Origin: Algoriphagus litoralis
GTDB lineage: Bacteria > Bacteroidota > Bacteroidia > Cytophagales > Cyclobacteriaceae
Assembly: GCF_003259255.1 (NCBI RefSeq)
Contig: NZ_QGOL01000009.1
Coordinates: 62,001-126,000 of the forward strand
DNA length: 64,000 nt
Direction of reading: 5' to 3'
Shown piece by piece: positions 55,043-64,000 of this stretch. A model generated the notes under the pieces. The model had not been told where the DNA came from. It searched no databases and saw only the letters and a list, made by a program, of their open reading frames with translations. The position numbers and the translations under genes are program-made. Every line of letters starts with the position of its first letter. Position 1 is the first letter of the stretch.

Positions 55043-56980
55043 ATGACCATAAGTAAGCTCACATCTGACAAAGTAAAAGAACGGGCAGACATCGTCGAAG
55101 TCGTGGGGGATTATGTGCCTTTGAAGAAAAAAGGTCAAAATATGTGGGCATGCTGCCCTTTTCATGGAGAAAAAACGCCTTCCTTCTCGATTTCTCCTGC
55201 CAAGCAGATTTACAAATGTTTCGGTTGCGGCAAAGCGGGCGACCCGATACAGTTTGTCATGGACATCGAAGGAATCGGTTTTCAGGAAGCTATCCGACAC
55301 CTAGCTGGAAAGTATGGCATTGAGGTAGAGGAAGACGAAGCTCGAACTCCTGAACAAAACCTCGAGCAAAATGAACGCGAAAGCCTTTTCATTGCGCTGA
55401 ATTTTGCCAAAGACTTTTTTGTAAAAAACCTTCAAACGGATGAAGGGAGATCTATTGGCTTAAGTTATTTCAAAGAGCGTGGTTTTTCTCCTCAGATCAT
55501 TGATAAGTTTGATTTGGGATATGCATTGGATGGTTGGGATAATTTGCTCAAGTCTGCTAAAGCAGCCGGTTTTGAAGAGGATATTTTGCTCAAAGCAGGT
55601 TTGATTCTTCAAAAAGAGGGTGATCCAAGCAGGCTTTATGACCGATTCCGCGGTAGGGTTACTTTTGCGATCCACAATATCAGTGGCAAACCGATCGGAT
55701 TTGGGGCACGTATTCTGACCAAGGACAAAAATCAACCGAAATACATCAATTCCCCAGAGACGCCCATTTACCATAAAAGTGACGTCCTCTACGGGATGTT
55801 TCAGGCGAAAAAAGCCATTCGCGATCTCGATAATTGCTTTTTGGTAGAGGGGTATACCGATGTCATTTCCATGCATCTCTCCGGCATAGAGAATGTTGTC
55901 TCTTCCTCAGGGACTTCACTTACCGAGGGGCAAATTAAGTTGATCAAGCGCTTTACCAATCAAGTCACAGTATTGTACGACGGAGATGCTGCGGGGATCA
56001 AAGCTTCTATCCGAGGCATCGATCTTTTGTTGGAAGGTGGATTGAACGTCAAAGCGGTTGTTTTTCCTGATGGAGACGATCCGGATAGCTACTCAAGAAA
56101 AGTGGGTACGCAGGCTTTTCAGGACTATCTCAAAAATCACAGCCGTGATTTTATCGGATTTAAAATCGGGCTATATCAGGAGGAGTTTGAGCGAGATCCG
56201 ATTAGAAAAGCCGAAGTCATCCGCGAAATCGTGCAGAGCATTGGAAAAATCCCGGATCCAATCATCCGCTCAGTCTATGCAAAAGAAGCTTCTGGTTTGC
56301 TTCAAATAGAAGAAGAAATTATTCACGCTGAACTGAATAAGTCACTGATTAAAAGTCAGAAAGATCATTTTCAGAAAGCAAAAGATGAAGTAGAGGCGGA
56401 GGAAAAACTCGAGGAGTTGATTTCCACTAGCGCGCAGGTCTCCTTCATTGAAAAGCTCTCAATCCATGAGCGTGAGATCTTACGGCTCATGTCCCTCTAT
56501 TCAGCTGAAAGTCTAGATGAAGAAGGCAAGACAGTACTGGAATATTTACTAAGCGAGACATTAGAAACCAAATTTCAAACTGCCAATTATGAAAGGATAT
56601 ATAATCTTTTCAGAGGACTGATTTCAACTGATAAGAAACTCGATCTAAAGGGTCTTTTAAATACATTTCCAGGCGAATCAAAGAATGAGATTATCGACCT
56701 AGTGCAGCAACGCTGGGAAGTCTCAGCACACTGGACTGGAAGGCATGGTATTCTCGTACCCACAGAAAAGGACGATCTGGCTATTAGCAGCTATCGTGCT
56801 TTGCTTTGGTACAAAAAGCGCTACGTGGAAAAATTAATGGCTGAAGCGAGCATGAACATTAAATCCTCAGAAGGCAGCAATGAAGATTTTGAAAAGATAT
56901 TGGTGCTTCAAAGCATTTATCTTGAAGTGAAGAAAATTCAGGTTCTATTAAGTAAAGAACTTGGAATCGTGATTGGGTAA
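55043..56980 (+). CDS. dnaG: DNA primase
   Basis: A 645-residue primase: N-terminal CHC2 zinc finger (CPFHGEKTPSFS...YKCFGCGKAGD), the RNAP-like catalytic core with DnaG signature RFRGRVTFAIHNISGKPIGF, TOPRIM domain with VEGYTDVISMH and TVLYDGDAAG, and a C-terminal helicase-binding helical part. It makes RNA primers for replication. I chose the ATG at 55043 because MTISKLTSDKVKERADIVEV matches the usual DnaG start; an ATG at 54953 would add 30 hydrophobic residues resembling a signal sequence, unlikely for a primase. Confidence 0.96.
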   Translation: MTISKLTSDKVKERADIVEVVGDYVPLKKKGQNMWACCPFHGEKTPSFSISPAKQIYKCFGCGKAGDPIQFVMDIEGIGFQEAIRHLAGKYGIEVEEDEARTPEQNLEQNERESLFIALNFAKDFFVKNLQTDEGRSIGLSYFKERGFSPQIIDKFDLGYALDGWDNLLKSAKAAGFEEDILLKAGLILQKEGDPSRLYDRFRGRVTFAIHNISGKPIGFGARILTKDKNQPKYINSPETPIYHKSDVLYGMFQAKKAIRDLDNCFLVEGYTDVISMHLSGIENVVSSSGTSLTEGQIKLIKRFTNQVTVLYDGDAAGIKASIRGIDLLLEGGLNVKAVVFPDGDDPDSYSRKVGTQAFQDYLKNHSRDFIGFKIGLYQEEFERDPIRKAEVIREIVQSIGKIPDPIIRSVYAKEASGLLQIEEEIIHAELNKSLIKSQKDHFQKAKDEVEAEEKLEELISTSAQVSFIEKLSIHEREILRLMSLYSAESLDEEGKTVLEYLLSETLETKFQTANYERIYNLFRGLISTDKKLDLKGLLNTFPGESKNEIIDLVQQRWEVSAHWTGRHGILVPTEKDDLAISSYRALLWYKKRYVEKLMAEASMNIKSSEGSNEDFEKILVLQSIYLEVKKIQVLLSKELGIVIG

Positions 56981-57067
56981 AACCAAACTTTCTTTTGTCT
57001 GTTCCGGTTTTAAAGTGTGAAAGCGCCTAACTTGCGCCCTGAATAATTACTCCCAAAAACTATCCAA

Positions 57068-58279
57068 GTGGAAAACTATCCTCTAGACCCAATTGAAGAA
57101 GCAATAGAAGCCATCAAAAACGGTGAAGTGATCATTGTAGTAGACGATGAAGACCGTGAAAATGAAGGTGACTTCGTCTGTGCTGCTGAAAAAATCACGC
57201 CTGAAATAGTCAATTTTATGGCTACCCATGGACGCGGATTGATTTGTGCGCCTTTGATTGAAGACCGCTGCGATCAGTTGGGACTGGAATTGATGGTGGG
57301 AAATAATACCGCAGCGTTTGAAACTCCATTTACAGTCTCAGTCGATTTGATAGGGCATGGATGTACTACAGGAATATCCGCATCAGATCGGGCAAAGACT
57401 ATCAAAGCATTGATTGATGATTCGATTCATCCCAGCGAATTGGGTAAACCCGGACACATTTTTCCTCTGAAAGCGAAGCGGGGAGGAGTTTTGCGCCGAG
57501 CGGGACATACAGAGGCAGCAATAGATTTTTCCAGACTTGCGGGATTGGCTCCGGCGGGAGTTTTGGTTGAAATCATGAATGAAGATGGATCAATGGCCAG
57601 ACTTCCTGATTTGGTAAAAGTAGCCGAACGATTCAATCTAAAACTGGTGTCGATCAAAGACCTGATCGCCTACAGGCTGAAAAATGAATCTTTGATCAAA
57701 AGGGAGATAGGTGTGGACTTGCCCACGAGCTGGGGGGACTTTGACCTAATCGCATTCCGTCAGACCAATACTGATGAAATTCACATGGCACTGATCAAGG
57801 GGACGTGGGAACCCAATGAACCCATCTTGGTCAGAGTTCATTCTTCCTGTGTGACAGGTGATATTTTTGGGAGCTGCAGGTGTGACTGTGGGCCCCAGTT
57901 GCATTCAGCCATGGAAATGGTCGAAAAAGAAGGCAAAGGGGTGGTTCTATACATGAACCAAGAAGGAAGGGGGATCGGACTGATCAATAAATTAAAAGCT
58001 TACAAGCTTCAGGAACAAGGAATGGACACTGTCCAAGCCAATCTGGCACTGGGTTTACCAATGGATAGCAGAGATTATGGTGTAGGAGCTCAGATTCTTA
58101 GGGATTTGGGTATTGGTAAAATCCGGTTAATATCTAATAATCCGCAGAAGCGAGTCGGTTTACTTGGATATGGACTTGAGATCGTAGAGCAGGTTCCTAT
58201 CGAGATTAAGCCAAATCCACACAATGAAAAATATCTTACGACCAAGCGAGATAAAATGGGCCACAATATTCTCAAGTAA
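57068..58279 (+). CDS. ribBA: Bifunctional DHBP synthase / GTP cyclohydrolase II
   Basis: A 403-residue fused riboflavin-biosynthesis enzyme starting with GTG. The RibB domain (about 1-200) has [11 protein letters not shown] and the [10 protein letters not shown] loop; the RibA domain (about 205-403) has the zinc Cys cluster [21 protein letters not shown] and the end pattern of family members. It makes the two first intermediates of riboflavin synthesis from ribulose 5-phosphate and GTP. The other rib genes are not in the window. Confidence 0.97.
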   Translation: MENYPLDPIEEAIEAIKNGEVIIVVDDEDRENEGDFVCAAEKITPEIVNFMATHGRGLICAPLIEDRCDQLGLELMVGNNTAAFETPFTVSVDLIGHGCTTGISASDRAKTIKALIDDSIHPSELGKPGHIFPLKAKRGGVLRRAGHTEAAIDFSRLAGLAPAGVLVEIMNEDGSMARLPDLVKVAERFNLKLVSIKDLIAYRLKNESLIKREIGVDLPTSWGDFDLIAFRQTNTDEIHMALIKGTWEPNEPILVRVHSSCVTGDIFGSCRCDCGPQLHSAMEMVEKEGKGVVLYMNQEGRGIGLINKLKAYKLQEQGMDTVQANLALGLPMDSRDYGVGAQILRDLGIGKIRLISNNPQKRVGLLGYGLEIVEQVPIEIKPNPHNEKYLTTKRDKMGHNILK

Positions 58280-58368
58280 CAGAAAGTTTATAACTTAAAG
58301 AAGATTGCTTGAATGGATTTGAAAACCCAATCATCATTTGATCGTTAATTCTAAGCACAACTATCACC

Positions 58369-59010
58369 ATGAAACAGGCAGGATTTACACTTTGCTTCAT
58401 TTTTCTGGGCTTGGTTTCGGTCTTCGCTCAGAATAACCAATTTCCTTCACAGATTTGGCATAAAGGAAATATATACCTCAACGACGGTACGACGCTTTCG
58501 GGATCTATCAAATATGATCTGGAAAACAATTTGGTTCAGCTCCAAAATGAAACCGTGAATACGTTTACGGCCTCCTCAGTCTCCAACTTCGAAATTTTCG
58601 ATGAATTATTCGGTGGAATTCGCAATTTCTACAGCCTCCCTTATGCGATCAATGGAGAATACGAAACGCCAACCTTTTTCGAGGTTTTGACTCAGGGAGA
58701 TAATATTGCCTTGCTTTGTAGGGAATACATCGCTACCGATACCCGGGGAATGAACAATAACTGGGGACCCATGGCAATGAACCCACTTTGGGGACCGCAA
58801 AACAGTTTCGGATATCGCCTTGCTTTCAATTATTTCTTTTTCAAAAATGGCAGACTAGAGCGCTATAGTTTAAAAAAGAAAGACCTGTACTCCATGCTTC
58901 CTGGATACGATGAAGAGATTGATCTCTTCATGAGAAAAAATCGGTTAGAGCATGATAAGCGTGGAGATCTTCTTCGAATCACAGCGTATTACAACGAATT
59001 GCAGAATTAA
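58369..59010 (+). CDS. Secreted protein, tandem paralog copy 1
   Basis: A 213-residue protein with a Sec signal (about 1-20, ending VFAQ) and a beta-rich body: WHKGNIYLNDGTTLSGSIKYDLE, VQLQNETVNTFTASSVSNFEI, and a C-terminal YDEEIDLFMRKNRLEHDKRG. It is clearly a paralog of the 59188-59835 product (same length, same blocks, same last 12 residues LRITAYYNELQN). I do not recognise a named family; it may be an envelope protein of Bacteroidota. A fossil of the surE start follows its stop codon. Confidence 0.8.
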   Translation: MKQAGFTLCFIFLGLVSVFAQNNQFPSQIWHKGNIYLNDGTTLSGSIKYDLENNLVQLQNETVNTFTASSVSNFEIFDELFGGIRNFYSLPYAINGEYETPTFFEVLTQGDNIALLCREYIATDTRGMNNNWGPMAMNPLWGPQNSFGYRLAFNYFFFKNGRLERYSLKKKDLYSMLPGYDEEIDLFMRKNRLEHDKRGDLLRITAYYNELQN

Positions 59011-59014
59011 CTTT

Positions 59015-59065
59015 AATTCAACGCCTCTCATCCTTGTCTCAAATGACAATGGTACTAGCCAATAA
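59015..59065 (+). pseudogene. Fossil of the surE 5' end after paralog copy 1
   Basis: In the frame starting at 59015 the DNA reads NSTPLILVSNDNGTSQ then a stop at 59063, against MSKPLILVSNDDGITSKG at the true surE start (59841). The start codon is lost (AAT for ATG region) and a one-base change of spacing before it is seen. This is the worn end of a tandem duplication unit made of the paralog gene plus the beginning of surE. Confidence 0.75.
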
Positions 59066-59187
59066 GGATCTACACTAATTTTCAGAAAATAGTGTGCTCG
59101 GTAGGATTTGAATTGGAGTTTAAAGAACCTGTGAGGATAAAGAATCAGGACTTTCGATCCTATTATTCAATAAACCTATAATCAAGC

Positions 59188-59835
59188 ATGAAAGAATCCT
59201 TATTTAGAGCAGTATTAACCATGTCTTTCCTGTTTGTGGGGATGCTGTCTTTGCTTGCGCAAAATCAATTTCCCTCCCAAATGTGGTACAAAGGTAATAT
59301 CTATGGTACAGATGGTCAGACCTATGCAGGGTTGGTGAAATATGATTTGGAGAATAATGTTGTTCAATTACAAACTGAAACCATTTCTACCTTTACAGCT
59401 TACACTGTCAGTCATTTTGAAATTCATAATGAAACAAATGAACGGCTAAGAACTTTTTATAGTATTCCTTATAGTCTAAATGGCGATAATGAAGTGCCGG
59501 TTTTCTTCGAAGTATTGACAGAGGGCAATCATATTACGCTTTTATGTAGGGAATATATTGCAACATTATACGAAAATGTTGGGACTAAAGGGGTTATTGG
59601 AATGAATCCTTCAAATGGACCTCGGACCAAAACATCGTATCGACTTGCCTTCAATTTTTACTTTCTGACAAACGGAAGTATCGAAAAATACAGCCTGAAT
59701 AAAAGAGACTTATTTACGATGCTCCCAGGCTACGATGATGAGATTTCACTTTTTATGAGAAAAAATCGTCTGGAGCATGACAAGCGCCTAGATTTGCTTA
59801 GAATTACCGCTTATTACAACGAATTGCAGAATTAA
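59188..59835 (+). CDS. Secreted protein, tandem paralog copy 2
   Basis: A 215-residue secreted protein with the same plan as copy 1: signal (about 1-25, ending LLAQ), WYKGNIYGTDGQTYAGLVKYDLE, FSVFYS-like blocks and the same C-terminal LFMRKNRLEHDKR and LRITAYYNELQN. It is followed after five bases by surE. It is the ancestral partner of surE by position; copy 1 carries only the fossil. Confidence 0.82.
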   Translation: MKESLFRAVLTMSFLFVGMLSLLAQNQFPSQMWYKGNIYGTDGQTYAGLVKYDLENNVVQLQTETISTFTAYTVSHFEIHNETNERLRTFYSIPYSLNGDNEVPVFFEVLTEGNHITLLCREYIATLYENVGTKGVIGMNPSNGPRTKTSYRLAFNFYFLTNGSIEKYSLNKRDLFTMLPGYDDEISLFMRKNRLEHDKRLDLLRITAYYNELQN

Positions 59836-59840
59836 TCTTT

Positions 59841-60620
59841 ATGTCAAAGCCACTCATCCTCGTCTCCAATGACGATGGAATTACCTCCAAGGGAATCCGA
59901 GTTTTAGTCTCCGTTATGAAAAGAATAGGGGATGTCGTCGTAGTTGCCCCTGACAGTCCACAATCTGGGATGGGCCATGCGATTACAATTGGTGAGACAC
60001 TGAGATTAAATGAAGAAGATATTTTCGAAGATGTCTTGGCATATAAATCCAGCGGAACTCCGGCGGATTGTGTGAAGCTTGCCAAGCATTATGTGCTCAA
60101 AGACCGAACACCTGATTTGGTCGTCAGCGGCATCAACCATGGTTCCAATACTTCAATCTCAGTATTGTACTCAGGGACAATGTCTGCTGCCATTGAAGGC
60201 GCCTTGGAAGGACTTCCTTCTATCGGCTTTAGCCTTTGTGATTATTCTTCAAAGGCAGATTTCTCCCATGTCGAAGAGTGGGTAGAGAAGATTGCCAGAC
60301 AAGTGTTGGAAAAAGGAATTGCCAAAGGCGTAGCCTTAAATGTGAATTTTCCTCCCAAAAGAAATGAAGCAATCAAGGGAATAAAAATCTGCAGACAGGC
60401 AGATGCCAAATGGCAAGAAGAATTTGCCGAACGATTTGATCCCACTGGCCGAAAGTACTTTTGGATGGCTGGTAACTTCGTGAATTTTGACAAAGGAGAA
60501 GACAACGACGAATGGGCCATTGCCAATAATTATATTTCAATTGTTCCTTGCCAGTATGACTTGACTGCCCATCATGCGATTACTCAAATGAACAAGGAGT
60601 GGGATTGGGATAAATTGTGA
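59841..60620 (+). CDS. surE: 5'-nucleotidase SurE
   Basis: A 259-residue survival protein E nucleotidase: metal-binding Asp pair in LVSNDDGITSKG (9-10), the conserved PDSPQSGMGHAIT loop, and GINHGSNTSISVLYSGTMSAA. It dephosphorylates nucleoside 5'- and 3'-monophosphates and in many bacteria supports stationary-phase survival. It starts five bases after the copy 2 paralog and is probably co-transcribed with it. Confidence 0.96.
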   Translation: MSKPLILVSNDDGITSKGIRVLVSVMKRIGDVVVVAPDSPQSGMGHAITIGETLRLNEEDIFEDVLAYKSSGTPADCVKLAKHYVLKDRTPDLVVSGINHGSNTSISVLYSGTMSAAIEGALEGLPSIGFSLCDYSSKADFSHVEEWVEKIARQVLEKGIAKGVALNVNFPPKRNEAIKGIKICRQADAKWQEEFAERFDPTGRKYFWMAGNFVNFDKGEDNDEWAIANNYISIVPCQYDLTAHHAITQMNKEWDWDKL

Positions 60621-60660
60621 AAGTGCCCACAATCTTTTTTATTTTTTGATTCGAGAAGCA

Positions 60661-60688
60661 TTGCTTATCTCTGATTATCTTTATTTTG
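60661..60688 (+). promoter_or_regulatory. Candidate Bacteroidota promoter of the TPR-kinase gene
   Basis: TTGC (60661) and TTATTTTG (60681-60688) are 17 bases apart, close to the -33 TTTG and -7 TAnnTTTG boxes, one mismatch in the -7 box. Transcription would start about 20 bases before the GTG start codon. Confidence 0.35.
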
Positions 60689-60716
60689 CGTCAAAAATTG
60701 AATTTAAAAAATCATA

Positions 60717-62705
60717 GTGAGTCGCCCGATTCTATATTTAATCTTTACCTTCTTTCTAGTTGCCAATACTGTTGAGTCAGCCTTTTGTCAGGCTAATTCT
60801 ATTGACAGTCTTGCTTCGTTATTGCCTTCAAAAAATGGGGAGGCACGTGTTGATTTATTGAATGAAATGGCTTTTTCTCTTCGGGAAAATGCCCAAACTG
60901 AAGCAATGGCTTATGCACTTGAGGCAGATTCTCTGGCGAAAGAACTCGGCTACTTATCTGGGCAAAGCCGCGCCTTGGAAAATATAGGGTGGATTTATTA
61001 CCGTAGAGGGTCATGGGAAGATTCATTTGAGTATTCCGAAAGAGCTTTCAATTTGGCGCTTCAGGCCAACGATAAACTACAGGCCGCCAGATTAATGAAT
61101 AATATGGGAGCGCTCTATTACGAGCAGCAAAACTACCAGATGGCGATTCAGCAGTTCAAGAAGGGCTATGAGTTGGCAACAGAAATCAATGATCTTTCTA
61201 CCCGGATTCGGTCTTTGAATAATGTTGCCTTAAATCTCGTCCAGACCCAACAGTTGGATTCTGCGATGGCCTATGCAGAGCTTTCCTTAAATCTCAACCA
61301 AAGTGCAGGATCTCCCTACCTGATGTCATTTGCAAATAGAGTCATAGGTGACGTATACTTTGCTAGGGAAAATTATGATTCTGCGCAGGCCATATACAAG
61401 CGCTCACTGAATATGGCACAGGCACAAGGGGTAAAATCGTTTGAAGCCGGAGTTTTGCATCGCCTTGGCAATGCGTATTTGAAAGATGGTCAATTGGATT
61501 TGGCTGAAGAATTACTTTTGTATTCCGTTACGCTCTGTGCCCAAAATGGATTTTTGGATGAACTATCCAAGAGTCATCGGTACTTGGCTGAATTGTATAA
61601 GAAAAAAGGTCAATTGGATGTCGCTTTATTCCACCAGTCTGAATTTATTGTATTGTATGATTCGCTGCTGAATAAATCCAACCGTGACAGACTTGCCCTT
61701 CTCCAGAATATGTTTCAAAAAAATCTGGAGGAATCAGAATTAGAATTGCTAAAAGCACAGAACGAAAATCAATCCTATAGACTACAGACTTCCAGGCTCT
61801 ATGCCATCTTTTTTGCGGTAACTGCGCTGCTGGTGGGAGCTTTGGGCATAAGACTTTATTTTTTGAATAATAATGTAGTTAAGTTTAACTCAGAGCTTTT
61901 GGAGCAGCAAGAGAAGATCGAGGAACAAAACTTGGCACTTGCCCAGCAGTCGGAATTGCTGAAGGAGATGAATGAAACGAAAAACAAGCTTTTTTCAATT
62001 CTTGGCCATGATTTGAGAGGACCTGTTTCTCAGGTTAAATCTGTGGTTGATTTGCTTTTGGCAGGCCATCTTTCCCAGCAAGAATTCAATGAATTGCTTC
62101 ATGTCCTGAACAAAGACATTGACTCGGTGAATTTCACTTTGAACAATACGCTCAAGTGGTCCATGGCTCAGATGGATGGTTTTCAAGTCAATATTACTAC
62201 GATTGATCTCAGAGAAGTAGTCGATAACTCACTTAATCTGTTGCAGGCATCAATCAAAGAAAAAGAGCTGTCAATCTTCAACCAAATGGAATCAAAAGTT
62301 GAGGTGAATGCAGATCAGGATCTGATGGAGGTAGTGGTACGAAATATCCTCAATAACGCCGTGAAGTTTTCAAATCCGAATGATGCCATTACCATTTTTT
62401 CCGAAAAAGATGACAATTGGGCCTATTGGTGCGTCATGGATCAGGGAATCGGGATGACAGAGGAGCAAATCCAACTTTTGCTGTCTGACTCCTATACACT
62501 CACCAAATCCCGCCTAGGTACGAACAAAGAAAAAGGATCAGGCCTAGGACTTCAGCTTGCAAAAGAATTCACCAGAAAATGCGGGGGAGATATATCTATT
62601 GAAAGTCATCTTGGTCATGGTACGAAATTCTGTGTCCGCCTTCCTCTGGCCAAGTCAGTCGTGAAAAGTCAATCCTTCAGTGGCCAAGAAGAGCTCAGGA
62701 CTTAG
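60717..62705 (+). CDS. TPR-containing sensor histidine kinase
   Basis: A 662-residue kinase starting with GTG. Signal peptide (about 1-25), a periplasmic array of seven or so TPR repeats (about 45-310), one membrane helix (361-383), a coiled coil (390-420), then HisKA with phospho-acceptor His431 in SILGHDLRGPVSQV, and an ATPase domain with N-box NILNNAVKFSN, DQGIGM and the GSGLGLQLAKEF lid. No receiver gene is adjacent, so the partner is elsewhere. TPR sensors of this kind in Bacteroidota probably sense protein or envelope state. Its 3' end overlaps the convergent gene by 51 bases. Confidence 0.93.
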   Translation: MSRPILYLIFTFFLVANTVESAFCQANSIDSLASLLPSKNGEARVDLLNEMAFSLRENAQTEAMAYALEADSLAKELGYLSGQSRALENIGWIYYRRGSWEDSFEYSERAFNLALQANDKLQAARLMNNMGALYYEQQNYQMAIQQFKKGYELATEINDLSTRIRSLNNVALNLVQTQQLDSAMAYAELSLNLNQSAGSPYLMSFANRVIGDVYFARENYDSAQAIYKRSLNMAQAQGVKSFEAGVLHRLGNAYLKDGQLDLAEELLLYSVTLCAQNGFLDELSKSHRYLAELYKKKGQLDVALFHQSEFIVLYDSLLNKSNRDRLALLQNMFQKNLEESELELLKAQNENQSYRLQTSRLYAIFFAVTALLVGALGIRLYFLNNNVVKFNSELLEQQEKIEEQNLALAQQSELLKEMNETKNKLFSILGHDLRGPVSQVKSVVDLLLAGHLSQQEFNELLHVLNKDIDSVNFTLNNTLKWSMAQMDGFQVNITTIDLREVVDNSLNLLQASIKEKELSIFNQMESKVEVNADQDLMEVVVRNILNNAVKFSNPNDAITIFSEKDDNWAYWCVMDQGIGMTEEQIQLLLSDSYTLTKSRLGTNKEKGSGLGLQLAKEFTRKCGGDISIESHLGHGTKFCVRLPLAKSVVKSQSFSGQEELRT

Positions 62706-63527
62706 AATTTCTTTGATGATTCCTAGAGTTCTCATTGTCTGCATAATCGAATTTAATTTCGCTCTCGAGATTTCGTTAGAAGTACACCAGGAGGTTTGTT
62801 TGAGCCATTCTCCCACATCATCCCGATCAAGTTGGTAAAAGTCGGACAGGACCTCAGCCCTATTGGGGTGATCACTGAATGTTTCTGCAATGCTGTAAAC
62901 TTGGTCTCGAACTTCAAAAATCGAATTTCCCCAATCAGCCAATGCTTTTTCCGAGGCCACCATGATAAAGCAAGGCCAAGGACTTTGAACTTCCCCGATT
63001 CGATTCATAGTACCATTTTTCACCATAGGTGCTGTGGTGTATTTTTCCCAAAGGAACATCCCTTCATTCCCATTGTCCATAGCCTCTTTGGCACCATCCA
63101 TATTTCCGACTAACTCAAAGGTCAATTCGTCCAAATTCCATTTCTCCCGATTTGCCAGAACCATTGCCATCAGATGAGATCCAGACCCCATTCTGCTGAC
63201 CAAAAAATGCTTCTTTTCTAGTTTTTCCAAATTAGATACCGATGTGCTGGCACCTAAATGGACGCCCCAGGTTAGCGGGGTTTCGACATGATATCCTATC
63301 ATTTTGGAGGGATTACCCGCCTCAAAATCTTTGAGAAAGCTTTCTGTCAATAGGATGGCAATATCGGCTTCATCATTTCGAAGTGCCAAATTCATTTGAC
63401 CCGAACCTCTAGATTCATCGATCCACTGAATCTCAATTCCTTTTTCCTGGAAAGGCTGACTTTGCTCCAATAGCCGAAAGGGATAATTAAAATGCTCAGG
63501 TACTCCGACGATGCGTAGGGTTTTCAT
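62655..63527 (-). CDS. Periplasmic-binding-protein-like protein (substrate-binding fold)
   Basis: A 290-residue protein with the two-lobe substrate-binding fold: TLRIVGVPEHFNYPFRLL start, the ADIAILLTESF loop and LVSRMGSGSHLMAMV, as in NMT1/nitrate/taurine-type binding proteins. No signal peptide is present (start MKTLRIVGVPEHF at 63527), so it is probably cytosolic, and no ABC transporter gene is close. It may be a ligand sensor or enzyme. An ATG at 63560 exists but would add non-family residues. It overlaps the kinase gene end by 51 bases on the opposite strand. Confidence 0.78.
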   Translation of the reverse strand: MKTLRIVGVPEHFNYPFRLLEQSQPFQEKGIEIQWIDESRGSGQMNLALRNDEADIAILLTESFLKDFEAGNPSKMIGYHVETPLTWGVHLGASTSVSNLEKLEKKHFLVSRMGSGSHLMAMVLANREKWNLDELTFELVGNMDGAKEAMDNGNEGMFLWEKYTTAPMVKNGTMNRIGEVQSPWPCFIMVASEKALADWGNSIFEVRDQVYSIAETFSDHPNRAEVLSDFYQLDRDDVGEWLKQTSWCTSNEISRAKLNSIMQTMRTLGIIKEILSPELFLATEGLTFHD

Positions 63528-63545
63528 AGAATGGGATTTGGTGCA

Positions 63546-63580
63546 AAAATAAAAAGCCAATCCTAGAAAGAATTGGCCTT
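63546..63580 (-). terminator. Terminator of the MFS permease gene
   Basis: GCCAAT (63556-63561) pairs with ATTGGC (63572-63577); on the minus strand it is followed by TTTTTATTTT. It lies just past the MFS gene end at 63600 and ahead of the binding-protein-like gene. Confidence 0.85.
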
Positions 63581-63599
63581 TGTGATGGTTTGGTTTTTT

Positions 63600-64000
63600 T
63601 TAGTCGTGGGTGGCAGTCCGGTCAGTTATCAGGAGATTGGACAATCCAGCCAAAATCAACAAGGTTCCTGCTAAAAGCATGGTATTGATTACGGCTTCGC
63701 CAAAGAGGATTTTGTACAGAAAATTCACTCCTCCAAGTGCAGCAATAATCTGGGGAATCACTATAAACATATTGAAAATGCCCATATAGACCCCCATTTT
63801 CTTAGGTTCAACAGAACTGGATAGCATGGCATACGGCATAGATAGAATACTCGCCCAAGCGATACCTACCAGAGAAAAGCAAATATGAAGCATCCATGGC
63901 TCCGAGATGAAGTAGATCAAAATGAAACCTGCGCCACCTGCCATCAGGCTGACCATGTGGAGAAGCTTCCGGTTGATTTTGACTTTGGATGCTACAAAGG
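63600..64000 (-). CDS. MFS permease, sugar-type, cut by right window edge
   Basis: The C-terminal 133 residues of a transporter, continuing past base 64000. The translation reads ASKVKINRKLLHMVSLMAGG then four membrane helices with the block ILSMPYAMLSSSVEPKKMGVYMGIFN and a stop at 63600. PYAMLSSSVEPKKMGVYMGIFN is the pattern of MFS sugar transporters of the SLC45-like group common in Bacteroidota, often near maltose/glucan utilisation genes. The substrate cannot be stated without the rest. A terminator follows. Confidence 0.85.
   Translation of the reverse strand, partial: FVASKVKINRKLLHMVSLMAGGAGFILIYFISEPWMLHICFSLVGIAWASILSMPYAMLSSSVEPKKMGVYMGIFNMFIVIPQIIAALGGVNFLYKILFGEAVINTMLLAGTLLILAGLSNLLITDRTATHD

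Noticed and set aside
1..64000. CRISPR arrays, prophage genes, rRNA operons and known defence systems
   Set aside because: Looked for and not seen: no regularly spaced repeats, no phage structural or nuclease/helicase clusters, no rRNA sequence.

Overview
The window looks like chromosome from a marine or aquatic Bacteroidota of the order Cytophagales, near Algoriphagus/Cyclobacteriaceae. This is inferred from gene content, not from a marker gene. The signs are two large secreted proteins with C-terminal type IX secretion (T9SS) sorting tails, LytS/LytTR two-component pairs, a phytochrome-like kinase with an Rcp1-type receiver, a PASTA protein next to T9SS genes, the ApbC-NifU pair, moderately AT-rich DNA and weak or absent Shine-Dalgarno sequences. 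No rRNA, prophage, CRISPR array or intact insertion sequence is visible. One tRNA gene (anticodon CAU) lies at 45475-45548.

Layout. (1) 1-3054: a minus-strand signalling set of AraC-type regulator, single-domain receiver and a PAS-PAS histidine kinase cut by the left edge. (2) 3547-17021: a loosely spaced stress-type region with small membrane proteins, a lipoprotein, a DUF892/YciF-like protein, an NtrC-class activator whose receiver has Glu at the phospho-acceptor site, a general-stress SDR, a large HPII-type catalase, an MDR dehydrogenase, an AI-2E-family permease and a PRC-barrel protein. (3) 17372-24350: a 44-residue membrane peptide gene, then a compact operon with a complete MacAB/TolC-like exporter, a 60-codon ORF and a LytS/LytTR pair. 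(4) 24651-31006: DUF1684 protein, CPA2 antiporter, a second LytS/LytTR pair and small anchored proteins. (5) 31007-38576: a loosely packed accessory stretch with palindromic hairpin repeats, an ECF sigma factor with an odd region 4, NTF2-like and ankyrin proteins, a DUF1254 lipoprotein, and an SDR + AraC pair. (6) 38787-45010: a six-gene operon of five glycosyltransferases and an MsbA-like ABC exporter, probably making a surface glycan. (7) 45475-64000: mostly housekeeping: tRNA, HAD phosphatase + M50 protease, PASTA/T9SS/rhodanese operon, a T9SS M43 metalloprotease, NifU-like and ApbC Fe-S proteins, DnaG, RibBA, a duplicated gene pair ending in surE, a TPR histidine kinase, a solute-binding-like protein and an MFS permease cut by the right edge.

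The strongest unexplained signals are the Asp-to-Glu change in the NtrC-type receiver, a fossil of the surE 5' end between two tandem paralogs (it dates and orients the duplication), a cluster of different palindromes near 32.0-32.2 kb, and two very small genes (17372-17506 and 19814-19996). I did not find a clearly new defence or mobile system.
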